Assembly: GCA_035279785.1 (NCBI GenBank) | Contig: DATEHC010000069.1 | Location: 1-15,686, forward strand | Length of the DNA stretch: 15,686 bases | Direction: 5' to 3' | Origin: 40CM-4-65-16 sp035279785 | GTDB taxonomy: Bacteria > Chloroflexota > Dormibacteria > Dormibacterales > Dormibacteraceae | In this document: positions 1 through 6,822 of the stretch, piece after piece | Numbering within the stretch: position 1 is the first letter of the stretch | Layout: each line of letters starts with the position of its first letter | Translations under genes and position numbers: made by a program | The notes under the pieces: generated by a model | Seen by the model: the letters and a program-made list of their open reading frames with translations, nothing else | The model's database searches: none | Told to the model about the DNA's origin: nothing

Positions 1-352
1 CGATCGGGAATGACTTGCCTATCAGGGAATGGTTGTCCGAGTAGATGATCGTGCCCTGGCGATTCCACACCTTCAGGCGCTCGACCTCGGTGCTGACGGC
101 CGCCCCCTGGAGCTTGGCGTCCGCCTGCAGGATGGCGTCGGTTGTCAGTCCTGCGTTGATCTCGGCCTCGGTGAACAGCGGCTGGACGCCGACCTGCGCG
201 AGGATCGCCGCGTTGCTTCGGCTCTGATCTAGATAGCGCTGCTGGACGCCCGAGTTGAGCGCCCGGCCCAGCACCACGCCGAGCACGAGCACGGGCAGGA
301 GGGCGATCGCCCCGAATCGCGCCAGCGGCTGGGCGCCGAACCAGAGTCTCAC
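1..352 (-). CDS. Membrane sensor protein, N-terminal part (histidine kinase or GGDEF/EAL type); runs off the window
   Basis: Reading the minus strand from a GTG at 352 gives 117 codons that stay open to the window edge. An in-frame TAA lies 45 bases upstream and there is no ATG between, so GTG is the only reasonable start; no strong Shine-Dalgarno is visible. Residues 11-32 form one hydrophobic membrane helix after a short Arg-containing N-terminus, followed by an extracytoplasmic helical segment. The stretch KVWNRQGTIIYSDN (94-107), then LIGKSFP, resembles the sensing-domain end seen in many membrane histidine kinases and cyclic-di-GMP enzymes of high-GC bacteria. The output domain is outside the window, so the class cannot be decided. 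It is divergent from the gene at 507. Membrane sensor is likely; kinase versus GGDEF/EAL is open. Confidence 0.65.
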   Translation of the reverse strand, partial: MRLWFGAQPLARFGAIALLPVLVLGVVLGRALNSGVQQRYLDQSRSNAAILAQVGVQPLFTEAEINAGLTTDAILQADAKLQGAAVSTEVERLKVWNRQGTIIYSDNHSLIGKSFPI

Positions 353-413
353 GGCGCGTGCAGTCTGCCACGGGGTGGCTGCGGCCGAGCCGCATTAGTC
401 GACGTCTGACTTC

Positions 414-435
414 CTTGAGCGCCGCTTGAGCGCCG
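414..435. repeat. Perfect 11-bp tandem repeat in a divergent promoter region
   Basis: CTTGAGCGCCG occurs twice head to tail (414-424, 425-435), and a third degenerate unit (GTTGAAGGGCCG) begins at 436. The period of about 11 bp equals one helical turn, as in tandem sites of OmpR/PhoP-type regulators. The repeat lies between the divergent sensor gene (start 352) and the membrane-protein gene (start 507), so it is placed to control either. Only the repeat is seen; regulator binding is inferred. Confidence 0.4.
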
Positions 436-506
436 GTTGAAGGGCCGGTCCGAACCTCGTCCCTGGCGGTCGACAAGACCGACTTTTCGAGGAAGAGGAG
501 ACCGAG

Positions 507-800
507 ATGGAGATCAGGCAGACGTTGAGAGGCAGTGCGGTCCCAAAGGCCCTGTTGGCGGTGCTCGCGCTTTGCGCGGCGATCCTCCTGGCTGTCGGCG
601 CGTCCTACATCGGTAAGGGCGCTACGGGCTCAGGCTCGCTCGGCGGCAACGTGCACCCAGCGCCGTTCACGGTCCTGCGCCAGGACTACCAGGGCCCCGT
701 GAGCACCCCGCTGATCGACCGCGGCGCCGAGCGCCAGGCCGGGACGACGGTGGTCCGCCACAAGAGCGTCGAGGACATGCCCGGATTCCGGGAGAACTGA
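507..800 (+). CDS. Small single-pass membrane protein of unknown function
   Basis: This 97-residue protein has a good Shine-Dalgarno (GAGGAG, 8 bases before the ATG). Residues 1-13 are basic, residues 14-36 form one strong membrane helix, and the remaining 60 residues are polar with no cysteine, probably outside the membrane. There is no lipobox and no clear signal-peptidase site, so it is likely an anchored protein rather than a secreted one. I recognise no domain. It is transcribed alone: a strong intrinsic terminator follows 25 bases after its stop, and an 11-bp tandem repeat lies upstream. That pairing of clean regulatory signals around a tiny gene supports it being real and individually controlled. 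Its divergence from the membrane sensor at 352 could link the two functionally, but this is only positional. Confidence 0.75.
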   Translation: MEIRQTLRGSAVPKALLAVLALCAAILLAVGASYIGKGATGSGSLGGNVHPAPFTVLRQDYQGPVSTPLIDRGAERQAGTTVVRHKSVEDMPGFREN

Positions 801-824
801 GCGCTCGACAACCGCAGCTCTCGC

Positions 825-860
825 GATGAGGGGGACCGGCAAGGTCCCTCTCATCGTTTT
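825..860 (+). terminator. Intrinsic terminator after the small membrane protein gene
   Basis: GATGAGGGGGACC (825-837) pairs with GGTCCCTCTCATC (843-855) over 13 base pairs, with one G-T wobble and a five-base loop. GTTTT follows at once (856-860). This is the classic stem plus T-run and ends transcription from the gene at 507. Confidence 0.85.
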
Positions 861-904
861 CGCGCACGATTGGTAACCGCGATAGGTACCGAGGCGCGGA
901 ACGG

Positions 905-1543
905 ATGCACTTCCTGATCGGGATCGCGGTCGCGGCCGGCTGCGGGCTTGCCCCCTGGGCGACCGCCCGCATCGCTACGCGCTCGATCCTCATGGCGGTG
1001 GGGCCCTTCCTCATCGTGCTGGTCGCGGGCCTTGTTATCGGCCTTGCGCTCTATCCATACAGCGATGTGGTCGTCGCCGCATTTTCGCTGCTGGCGGGAG
1101 TCGCTCTTGGCCGTGCGATTCCGCCTCGCTTTCGCCCCCTAGTCGTTCTGCTGGTCGTTCTCAGCGTCCTCGACGTGGTCCAGAACCTTATCGCCGCCGG
1201 ACCGTCACCGAATCCTGCCCCGGCCGGCGCCCCACCGGATCCGCATCTCATCTGGTTCAACGTGCGTTTTCCGTTGCAGGCCGGCCATTTCAACATCGGC
1301 TTCGCGGACATACTGTTGATCGCGGCAGCGGCGGAGAATCTTCGGCGCCGGGGCGCGGGGATGGCCCTTTCGCTGCTGCCCGGGGTGATCGGCATCAGCC
1401 TGGGCGAGGCGCTGCTGGCGACCCTGCCGCCCAATCCGCCGGCCGTGGTCGACGGCATCGCGGCGTCACTGGTGCTGTTCCTGACCGCCGGCTACGTGTT
1501 GACCGAGCTGGCGGTCAGTCAAACAGCGACGAAAACAGCCTAG
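905..1543 (+). CDS. Multi-pass membrane protein, possible GxGD-like (presenilin/SPP-type) aspartyl protease relative
   Basis: The 212-residue protein is very hydrophobic, with about six or seven membrane helices and a proline-rich polar loop at 99-113. Two aspartates lie in or at hydrophobic helices: D90 in VLSVLDVV and D135 in IGFADILL. The second has the shape G-x-A-D, close to the GxGD motif of presenilin, signal peptide peptidase and type IV prepilin peptidase families. A proline-containing segment (LPPNPPA, 174-180) comes before the last helix, where those families carry a PAL motif, but PAL itself is absent. The protease idea is therefore a hypothesis; an unclassified membrane protein is the safe call. 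Upstream bases hold only a weak GGA-type ribosome site. The gene converges with the secreted-protein gene, their stop ends overlapping by four bases. Confidence 0.7.
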   Translation: MHFLIGIAVAAGCGLAPWATARIATRSILMAVGPFLIVLVAGLVIGLALYPYSDVVVAAFSLLAGVALGRAIPPRFRPLVVLLVVLSVLDVVQNLIAAGPSPNPAPAGAPPDPHLIWFNVRFPLQAGHFNIGFADILLIAAAAENLRRRGAGMALSLLPGVIGISLGEALLATLPPNPPAVVDGIAASLVLFLTAGYVLTELAVSQTATKTA

Positions 1544-2067
1544 CGCTCTCCCGACCAGCTCCACCCGCAAGCGGTGCGAGCCGCCTTGGCGAGGGTCTGG
1601 AGGTTCTGCCACTGCGCCGGGGTCTTCGGCCGGCCCTGGACCCATCCGGCCTTCAGCGCCGCAATCGCGGCGGTGCACTGCGCTGACGGGGTGAACTTCG
1701 TCTCCGTCGGCGTGGTCGTGGTCGACGTGACTGCCGGCGCGCACGCGGTACGGGCGGCGCCGAACAACGTCTTCAGGTTCGCGATCTCTCCCGCATCCTC
1801 GCCCGGAGCCTCCGCCGCGGTGGTGTCGGCGGTGAACGCTGCTCTCTCGGCATTGTCCTCAGCCGCGTCGGCCTTGAAGTCCGCCTTGATCGCGTTGATC
1901 GCCGCGGTGCATGCGGCGCTCGGCGTGAACTCCGACACGGCGGGTCGCTGCGTCAGGTTCGTGGGCGCAGCGGCGAGTCCGGTCTGCGATGACATCGCGA
2001 TCGCGATCGCGGCGCCTAAGCCTGCTGCGGCTCCGGTGTAACCGACGAACTTGCGAATTGCGAACAT
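1540..2067 (-). CDS. Secreted protein with two copies of a paired-cysteine motif
   Basis: The 175-residue product begins with a basic start and a hydrophobic stretch (about 9-33, ending near GLAAAP), a likely Sec signal peptide. The mature part holds a duplication. Unit one (46-109) runs from EFTPSAACTAAINAIKA to AARTACA, and unit two (124-167) from KFTPSAQCTAAIAALKA to AARTACG. Each unit has exactly two cysteines (C53/C109 and C131/C167), placed to bridge the unit's ends. A Thr-rich linker (113-120) separates them, and unit one carries an acidic Ala-rich insertion of about 20 residues. GAGGA about 9 bases before the ATG supports the start. I do not recognise the family. It is probably an exported helical protein with two disulfide-closed repeats; the role is unknown. 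Confidence 0.75.
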   Translation of the reverse strand: MFAIRKFVGYTGAAAGLGAAIAIAMSSQTGLAAAPTNLTQRPAVSEFTPSAACTAAINAIKADFKADAAEDNAERAAFTADTTAAEAPGEDAGEIANLKTLFGAARTACAPAVTSTTTTPTETKFTPSAQCTAAIAALKAGWVQGRPKTPAQWQNLQTLAKAARTACGWSWSGER

Positions 2068-2107
2068 TCGTAGCGTCCTCGTGTTGCCCCGGTTGGGCTC
2101 GAAGAGC

Positions 2108-3079
2108 CTAACGGATCTCGGCCAGCAATGCCTTCAGCTGGGCGGGGCTGATGTTGCCGCCGCTGCAGATCAGCGCGATCGTGCGGTTGCGCAGCGAATC
2201 ACGCAGCTTGAACGCACCGGCAAGCGCCGCCGCGCCCGCGGCCTCGACCATCGTGCGCGTCTTTTCGATCATCACCGCTGTCGCCGCGTCGATCTCATCG
2301 TCCGACACGAGGATGAAGTCGTCGAGCAGACGACGCATGATCCGCTGCGGCAGCGCGAACGGCGTTCCCGTCGTCAAACCCTCGGCCCGCGTGCGGTTCG
2401 GCGCTTCCTTCATCTCTCCCGTCTTCCAGGCGAGGTACGCGGCCTGGGCGGCGTCCGACTGCACGCCGACGACGCGGACCTTGGGATTGACGGCCTTGGC
2501 GACTATCGCCGCGCCCGCCGCACCTGAACCGCCGCCAATGGGAACGATCACCGTGTCGACGTGAGGCTGCTCGCGCAGCACCTCCAGCGTGTGCGTGCCG
2601 ACGCCGGCGATCAGCAGCGGCTCGTCGCCGGAGTGGATGTAGCGGTAGCCGTGCTCGCGGGCCAGCTTCTCCGCCTGGAGGCGGGCGTCGTCGTAAAGCT
2701 CGCCATGCAGGACGACCTCGGCGCCGAGATCCTGCATCGCCTCGACTTTCACCGGGTTCGCCTTGGCGGGCGCGCAAATGATCGCCGGGACGCCGAACAG
2801 CCTGGCGGCGAACGCCACCGACTGGCCGTGGTTGCCGGTCGAGGCGGCGATGACGCCCCGCCGCTTCTCGTCCTCGCTCAGGCGGCTGACCAGGTTGACG
2901 CCGCCCCGCACCTTGAACGCGCCCGTCGGGTTGTGGTTCTCGTGCTTCACGTGCACCTCGGCCCCGACCATGCGGTCCAGCGTTGGGTAGCGTCGCAGCG
3001 GGGTGGGCTCGAGGTAGGGCCGGATCTGGCGCGCCGCGTCGAGCACGTCGATGAAGTCGGGTTCGTACAGGTCGGGCAT
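2108..3079 (-). CDS. Threonine/serine dehydratase-type PLP enzyme (fold type II)
   Basis: The 323-residue protein has the hallmarks of L-threonine/serine ammonia-lyases, which convert the amino acid to a 2-oxo acid plus ammonia in the cytoplasm. NPTGAFKVRGG (50-60) carries the PLP Schiff-base lysine K56. STGNHGQS (80-87) is the substrate-binding loop, GGGSGAAG (182-189) the phosphate-binding glycine loop, and SGGN (306-309) contacts the PLP ring nitrogen. There is no C-terminal ACT regulatory domain, and the length matches the catabolic (TdcB-like) or hydroxyaspartate ammonia-lyase forms rather than biosynthetic IlvA. No Shine-Dalgarno is seen before the ATG, so the message may be leaderless. 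The gene is divergent from the lipoprotein gene with 59 bases between. Family certain; threonine, serine or threo-3-hydroxyaspartate as true substrate is open. Confidence 0.9.
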   Translation of the reverse strand: MPDLYEPDFIDVLDAARQIRPYLEPTPLRRYPTLDRMVGAEVHVKHENHNPTGAFKVRGGVNLVSRLSEDEKRRGVIAASTGNHGQSVAFAARLFGVPAIICAPAKANPVKVEAMQDLGAEVVLHGELYDDARLQAEKLAREHGYRYIHSGDEPLLIAGVGTHTLEVLREQPHVDTVIVPIGGGSGAAGAAIVAKAVNPKVRVVGVQSDAAQAAYLAWKTGEMKEAPNRTRAEGLTTGTPFALPQRIMRRLLDDFILVSDDEIDAATAVMIEKTRTMVEAAGAAALAGAFKLRDSLRNRTIALICSGGNISPAQLKALLAEIR

Positions 3080-3092
3080 GAGGGCGAATCAA

Positions 3093-3114
3093 GGTTAACC
3101 GGGTCGAAACGACC
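3093..3114. promoter_or_regulatory. Palindromes in the 59-bp divergent promoter
   Basis: The short space between the dehydratase gene (start 3079) and the lipoprotein gene (start 3139) contains a perfect 8-bp palindrome GGTTAACC (3093-3100). Directly after it comes an inverted repeat, GGTCG-AAA-CGACC (3102-3114). Such short palindromes between divergent starts can be operator half-sites, but they may be chance. Confidence 0.25.
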
Positions 3115-3138
3115 GGGTGGTAGATCACCATATGCGCC

Positions 3139-3975
3139 GTGAAATTCGCGGTTCCGCTGGTGATGGCCCTCCTGCTGTTTACGGCGGCCGGATGCGGCTA
3201 CGAAACGAGCGCGGTTTTCAGTGCCGACGGCTCGGTCACGATCGGGCTCACGCTGCTGTTCCCGAAGGACCTGATGTCGGGCACCAATGGCACGTCGATC
3301 TCGGGCTTTACGCCGACCGACCTCGCGTCCGCCAACACCAAGTTGCAGGCCAAGTACCCGGGCGCCAAGATCGTCGCGGTCACCCAGGGCGATGAGTCCG
3401 GCGCGGCGATCACGATTCCGTTCAAGACGGAGAAGGCAGCCTTCGACTTCCTCACCGCTCCACCGCAGCTGACGCCCTCGGGGGCGACATCTGGGACGGG
3501 CGTTTCGCTGAACCTTTCCAACACCGGCGGACTGTTCACGTCGGCCACCCACACGACCGCCGGCGCGGTTGACACGTACACGTTCAAGACCGCGCCCCAG
3601 GCCGCCTCGTCACCGTCGCCGGGATCTCAGCAGGTGATCTCGGACAGCGAGATCGCGTCGATCTTCAGCATCACGTTCGCGCTCACGGTGCCGCACGAGA
3701 TCACGTCGGCGCCCGGCGCCACGTTCACGCTCGACCGCAAGACGGCCATCTGGAAGCTCGACTGGACAAAGGCTGACACGCTGACGGCAACGACCGGTCC
3801 TGACACGGGACTGGTGGCCGCCGTGACGCCCGCGACCGATACGCGACTCACGGTCGTCGTCGGCGTCATCGCCATCGCGGTCGGGATCGTGCTCGGCATG
3901 CTGATGCCCTGGCGGCGCATGCGGCCCGCGCCCATACCGGAGCCGCCGCCGGTGGAGACCCCGCCCAGCGCGTAG
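3139..3975 (+). CDS. LppM-like lipoprotein with C-terminal membrane helix
   Basis: Start is the GTG at 3139; the nearby ATG at 3132 is in another frame. Residues 1-18 form a signal peptide ending in TAAGC, giving a probable lipidated Cys19. The first mature residues (CGYETSAVFSADGSV, 19-33) match the opening of the LppM domain: cysteine, then a beta strand with a 'DGS' turn. An extracellular beta-rich body follows, with a Ser/Pro-rich linker near 155-163. A second membrane helix lies at 237-257, then a short basic and proline-rich cytoplasmic tail. This double anchoring (lipid plus C-terminal helix) is characteristic of mycobacterial LppM and relatives, which act at the cell surface with poorly known function. 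No strong ribosome-binding site is seen. LppM membership rests on architecture and the N-terminal pattern, so it is moderately sure. Confidence 0.7.
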   Translation: MKFAVPLVMALLLFTAAGCGYETSAVFSADGSVTIGLTLLFPKDLMSGTNGTSISGFTPTDLASANTKLQAKYPGAKIVAVTQGDESGAAITIPFKTEKAAFDFLTAPPQLTPSGATSGTGVSLNLSNTGGLFTSATHTTAGAVDTYTFKTAPQAASSPSPGSQQVISDSEIASIFSITFALTVPHEITSAPGATFTLDRKTAIWKLDWTKADTLTATTGPDTGLVAAVTPATDTRLTVVVGVIAIAVGIVLGMLMPWRRMRPAPIPEPPPVETPPSA

Positions 3976-4022
3976 AAGGCCACCGCTGGCGGCGTCCACC
4001 CACAACCTTCGACAATTAGGCC

Positions 4023-5033
4023 ATGGGCAGAGGCGCGCCGACGATCGGCGTCTTTCTACCGCAGGGCTGGCGCATGGATCTCGCCGACGTACGGGATCCG
4101 ATCGAGAAGTACGAGACGATGAGCCGCTGCGCGCTCGAGGCCGAGCGCGCGGGCTTCGACGCGATCTTTCTCTACGACCACTTCCACACCGTGCCCGAAC
4201 CGCGGATCGAGTCGGTGTTCGAATGTTGGACGTCGATGGCGGCGCTCGCCCGCGACACAACGACGATCCGGCTAGGCCAGATGGTCACTTGCAACAGCTA
4301 CCGCCCGCCGTCGCTGCTCGCGAAGATGGCGAGCGGCATCGACGTCATGAGCCACGGCCGCTTGATCCTCGGCATCGGCGGCGGCTGGTACGACCACGAA
4401 TACCGCGCTTACGGCTACGAGTATCCGGAGACGCCCGAGCGGCTGCGCATGCTGCGCGAGTCCCTGCAGGTGATCAAGGCGATGTGGACCGATGACGAGG
4501 CGACATTCGAAGGGCGTTACTACCAGGTCCGAGGCGCGATCAACGAGCCCAAGCCCGTGCAGAAACCCCATCCGCCGATCTGGATCGGCGGCGCGGGGGA
4601 GAAGGTGACGCTGAAGCTGGTTGCGCAGTACGGCGACGCCTGCAACCTTCGCGCCGACGTCGACACCGTCCGGCGCAAGCTCGGGATCCTGCGCGACCAC
4701 TGCGATGCGGTCGGGCGCGACTACGACTCGGTGCTGAAGACGGCCGAGTTCTACGTTGTCCTCGGCGACGAGAGGGAGACCTCGCGGGTGATCGCGGAAA
4801 CGGCGCGTCGCATCGGGCGAGACGAATCGTTCGTTCGTGGCGAGTGGCAGGAGCATGTCGGCGACGCGCCGGCGATCGCGAGCCTCATCGAGCAGTATGC
4901 CGCCGCCGGCATCGAGTACTTCATCGTCAACCTGCCCAACGCCGCCGAGGGCGGCGTCATCAGCCGGTTCGCGGACGAGGTCTTTCCTCGCGTAGGCTAC
5001 CGGCAGGATCAGGTCCGACCCGCCAAAGCCTGA
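4023..5033 (+). CDS. Luciferase-like (LLM) oxidoreductase, probably F420-dependent, TIGR03560-like
   Basis: The 336-residue protein is a full-length TIM-barrel luciferase-like enzyme. Key segments are DHFHT (52-56), QMVTCNSYR (86-94), HGRLILGIGGGWYDHEYRAYG (111-131, given here in summary) and the PHPPIWIGGAGE strand (182-193), the pattern of the TIGR03560 group in actinobacteria and Chloroflexota. Members are thought to use coenzyme F420 for hydride transfer in the cytoplasm, though most have unknown substrates. It stands between the lipoprotein gene and a papain-fold gene with small gaps on both sides and no overlap, so operon membership is unclear. Upstream there is no strong Shine-Dalgarno, only an AT-richer CAATTAGG. 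Family is confident; F420 versus FMN and substrate are inference. Confidence 0.9.
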   Translation: MGRGAPTIGVFLPQGWRMDLADVRDPIEKYETMSRCALEAERAGFDAIFLYDHFHTVPEPRIESVFECWTSMAALARDTTTIRLGQMVTCNSYRPPSLLAKMASGIDVMSHGRLILGIGGGWYDHEYRAYGYEYPETPERLRMLRESLQVIKAMWTDDEATFEGRYYQVRGAINEPKPVQKPHPPIWIGGAGEKVTLKLVAQYGDACNLRADVDTVRRKLGILRDHCDAVGRDYDSVLKTAEFYVVLGDERETSRVIAETARRIGRDESFVRGEWQEHVGDAPAIASLIEQYAAAGIEYFIVNLPNAAEGGVISRFADEVFPRVGYRQDQVRPAKA

Positions 5034-5076
5034 TTCCATCTCGGTCGCGGGCGTTCAGGCGTTATCGCGATGAGGC

Positions 5077-5574
5077 ATGACTGCGGAATTCGTTCCGGGC
5101 GACTTCGTCCTGGCCCACCGGCACCGCCCGTTCGCGGCGCTGATCACCTTTGCCCAGCGGAGACGATTCCGGGGCCCTGACCGAAGGTTCGCGCACTGGA
5201 GCCACGCCGCTCTGATCGTCGGCGAGGATGGCGCGCTCGTCGAGGCGGAGGCCACGGGCGTGGTTCGCAGCTCGATCGACAAATACCGCGCCGGCGAGTA
5301 CCACGTGGTGCGATTCGGCCCCGACTTCACTCCCGACTGCCGCGCCGCCGCGGTGGCCTACGCGGAAGGCCAGGTCGGACAGGCGTTCGGCTACCTCGAC
5401 ATGGCCGGCGCGTCGCTCCACCTGCTGTTCGGCTTGCCCCTCCGGTGGGTGAGGCGCAACCACGAGATCTGCTCGAGCCTGGTGGTCAAGGCGCTACAGC
5501 ATGGAGACCGCCTTTGCGAGTTCGATCCGCCGACGACTCTGCCCGCCGACCTGGCCAAAGCGTTCGACTCGTGA
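5077..5574 (+). CDS. Permuted papain-fold (YiiX/NlpC-P60-like) hydrolase candidate
   Basis: The 165-residue protein opens with a small beta barrel-like segment, FVPGDFVLAH (5-14), typical of the 'GDI' start of YiiX-type proteins. The putative catalytic histidine is H43 in HWSHAALIV (40-48), with acidic residues E57 and E59 on the next strand. The putative nucleophile is C132 in EICSSLVVKAL (130-140). Because His comes before Cys, the order is circularly permuted relative to classic NlpC/P60, as in the YaeF/YiiX and LRAT-like groups that act on amides or lipids. There is no signal peptide or membrane helix, so it is probably cytoplasmic. GAGG lies just before the ATG. The small membrane-protein gene follows 21 bases later, probably in the same transcript. 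Fold assignment is fairly sure; activity is not. Confidence 0.7.
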   Translation: MTAEFVPGDFVLAHRHRPFAALITFAQRRRFRGPDRRFAHWSHAALIVGEDGALVEAEATGVVRSSIDKYRAGEYHVVRFGPDFTPDCRAAAVAYAEGQVGQAFGYLDMAGASLHLLFGLPLRWVRRNHEICSSLVVKALQHGDRLCEFDPPTTLPADLAKAFDS

Positions 5575-5595
5575 AGCTGGGCGTTGTAGCCGTGG

Positions 5596-5934
5596 ATGAT
5601 CGCTTTGATCGCGTTTGTCGAGCTCGAGGTCACGTTCAGCGCGATCGCGATGGGTGTTTCTCTCCGCTCGCGCCCGATGGCGGCCCTGTTCGGCGCGACG
5701 GCTCTCGCCGCCACCGCAGCGGCCGCCGGAGTCGGGCTCGCCTGGGTTGTCTGGTTCGCGGCACCCTGGTGCCTCGCCGACCCGAGCTTCCTGGCGTGTA
5801 CCGCCGGCCAGGTCGGCTTCGGCGGCCTCGCGTTCGTCGCTGAGATCGCTGCCCTCCAGTGGGCGTGGATGCTCGGAGCAGCTCTGGTCGCAAGGTTCGC
5901 GGCGGAGCGAAATGCCGCGCGAGCTGCCGGCTGA
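5596..5934 (+). CDS. Small membrane protein, about three helices, unknown function
   Basis: The 112-residue product is hydrophobic almost throughout, with likely helices near 3-22, 28-56 and 75-100, and a basic C-terminus (RFAAERNAARAAG). Two cysteines, C59 and C68, sit in the loop between the second and third helices and could form a disulfide on the outer face. An in-frame TAG eight bases upstream fixes the ATG at 5596 as the earliest start, although the Shine-Dalgarno is weak. It follows the papain-fold gene by 21 bases and likely shares its transcript. I recognise no family. The reading frame's hydrophobic pattern and its fit between neighbours are the main support. Confidence 0.55.
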   Translation: MIALIAFVELEVTFSAIAMGVSLRSRPMAALFGATALAATAAAAGVGLAWVVWFAAPWCLADPSFLACTAGQVGFGGLAFVAEIAALQWAWMLGAALVARFAAERNAARAAG

Positions 5935-5966
5935 TCGGCGCAGTCGATTCCGGGCTCACATCACGC

Positions 5967-6025
5967 GATAGTCCGGACTATCACCCGGTGCGTATCGGCA
6001 AGACCCGTCGTTAGTCCGGACTATC
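5967..6025. promoter_or_regulatory. Tandem 16-bp palindromic operators upstream of the SDR gene
   Basis: A perfect 16-bp palindrome, GATAGTCCGGACTATC, lies at 5967-5982. A second copy at 6010-6025 (GTTAGTCCGGACTATC) differs at one base. The direct match covers 16 bases, TAGTCCGGACTATCAC, at 5969-5984 and 6012-6027. Centres are 43 bp apart, close to four helical turns, so two bound dimers would face the same side of the DNA. The second copy ends 14 bases before the ATG at 6040, where a promoter -10 or the transcription start would lie. This fits repression by a TetR-, GntR- or MarR-like dimer. No regulator gene is in the window. Confidence 0.75.
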
Positions 6026-6039
6026 ACAATTGCCCTGAC

Positions 6040-6822
6040 ATGGACCTTGGGCTCACCGGCCGCACCGTCATCGTCACCGGCGGGGCATCCAACCTCGGTC
6101 GCGCCATCACCCTCGGGTTCGCCCACGAGGGTGCGCGGGTGGTCGTGGCGGATATCGACGACGCTCAGGCGAAGAAGGTGGAGGCCGAGGCGCCATCGGG
6201 CACCATCGTCGCGAGGCACACCGACGTGACCGACTGGGATTCGGTGTCGGCCACGGTCGATTACGTCGAGTCGGCGATGGGAGGGGTCGACGTCCTCGTC
6301 AACTGCGCGGGTTGGACCATCGACCGCCTTTTCATCGAGAAACCACGTGCGGAATGGGAGCGCGAGATCGCGATCGACACGTGGGGCTTCATCAACACGA
6401 CCCGCGCCGTGCTCGACCCGATGATCAAGCGCGGGTATGGCCGAATTGTCTCCATCGGCTCGGACGCCGGCCGCATCGGCGAGTGGCGCGAGGCCGTATA
6501 CAGCGGCACGAAGGCAAGCGTCATCGCGATGTCCAAGGCCATCGCGCGCGAGGTGGGCAAGCATGGGATCACCCTCAACGTGGTCTGCCCTGGGTTGATC
6601 CCCGGATCGCCGGACACCTCGGGCGAGAGCTCGGTGTGGTCTGTCGAGCAACGCGATGTGTTCACTCCCGAGGTGAGGGAGAAGGCCGCGAAGGCCTACC
6701 CGCTGCGACGCCTGGGCACCCCCGAGGACGTAGTCCCCGCGGTGCTGCTGCTCGCCTCCGACCGCGCGTCCTACATCACGGGGCAGACGCTGTCGGTCAG
6801 TGGCGGCTACACCATGATCTGA
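6040..6822 (+). CDS. Short-chain dehydrogenase/reductase (SDR)
   Basis: The 260-residue protein is a classical SDR. The dinucleotide-binding motif is TGGASNLG (13-20), with D38 and D40 at the end of the second strand favouring NAD(H). NCAG (88-91) replaces the usual NNAG, S138/S141 precede the catalytic YSGTK pair Y154/K158, and PGLIPG (184-189) follows. These act on hydroxyl/keto groups; many close relatives work in CoA-thioester or alicyclic acid degradation (BadH-like), which would fit the acyl-CoA operon that converges on this gene. No Shine-Dalgarno is visible, so the message may be leaderless. Two near-identical palindromes lie directly upstream. Its 3' end overlaps the opposing oxidoreductase gene by 16 bases. 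Family certain, substrate unknown. Confidence 0.9.
   Translation: MDLGLTGRTVIVTGGASNLGRAITLGFAHEGARVVVADIDDAQAKKVEAEAPSGTIVARHTDVTDWDSVSATVDYVESAMGGVDVLVNCAGWTIDRLFIEKPRAEWEREIAIDTWGFINTTRAVLDPMIKRGYGRIVSIGSDAGRIGEWREAVYSGTKASVIAMSKAIAREVGKHGITLNVVCPGLIPGSPDTSGESSVWSVEQRDVFTPEVREKAAKAYPLRRLGTPEDVVPAVLLLASDRASYITGQTLSVSGGYTMI

Noticed and set aside
1990..2015. GCGATC-rich run with GCGATCGC palindromes
   Set aside because: It encodes the Ala/Ile-rich signal peptide of the secreted protein; local codon repetition explains it.
2096..2108. GGCTC-GAA-GAGCC hairpin touching the dehydratase stop codon
   Set aside because: The stem is only 5 bp and no T-run follows in either direction, so a terminator call is not supported.
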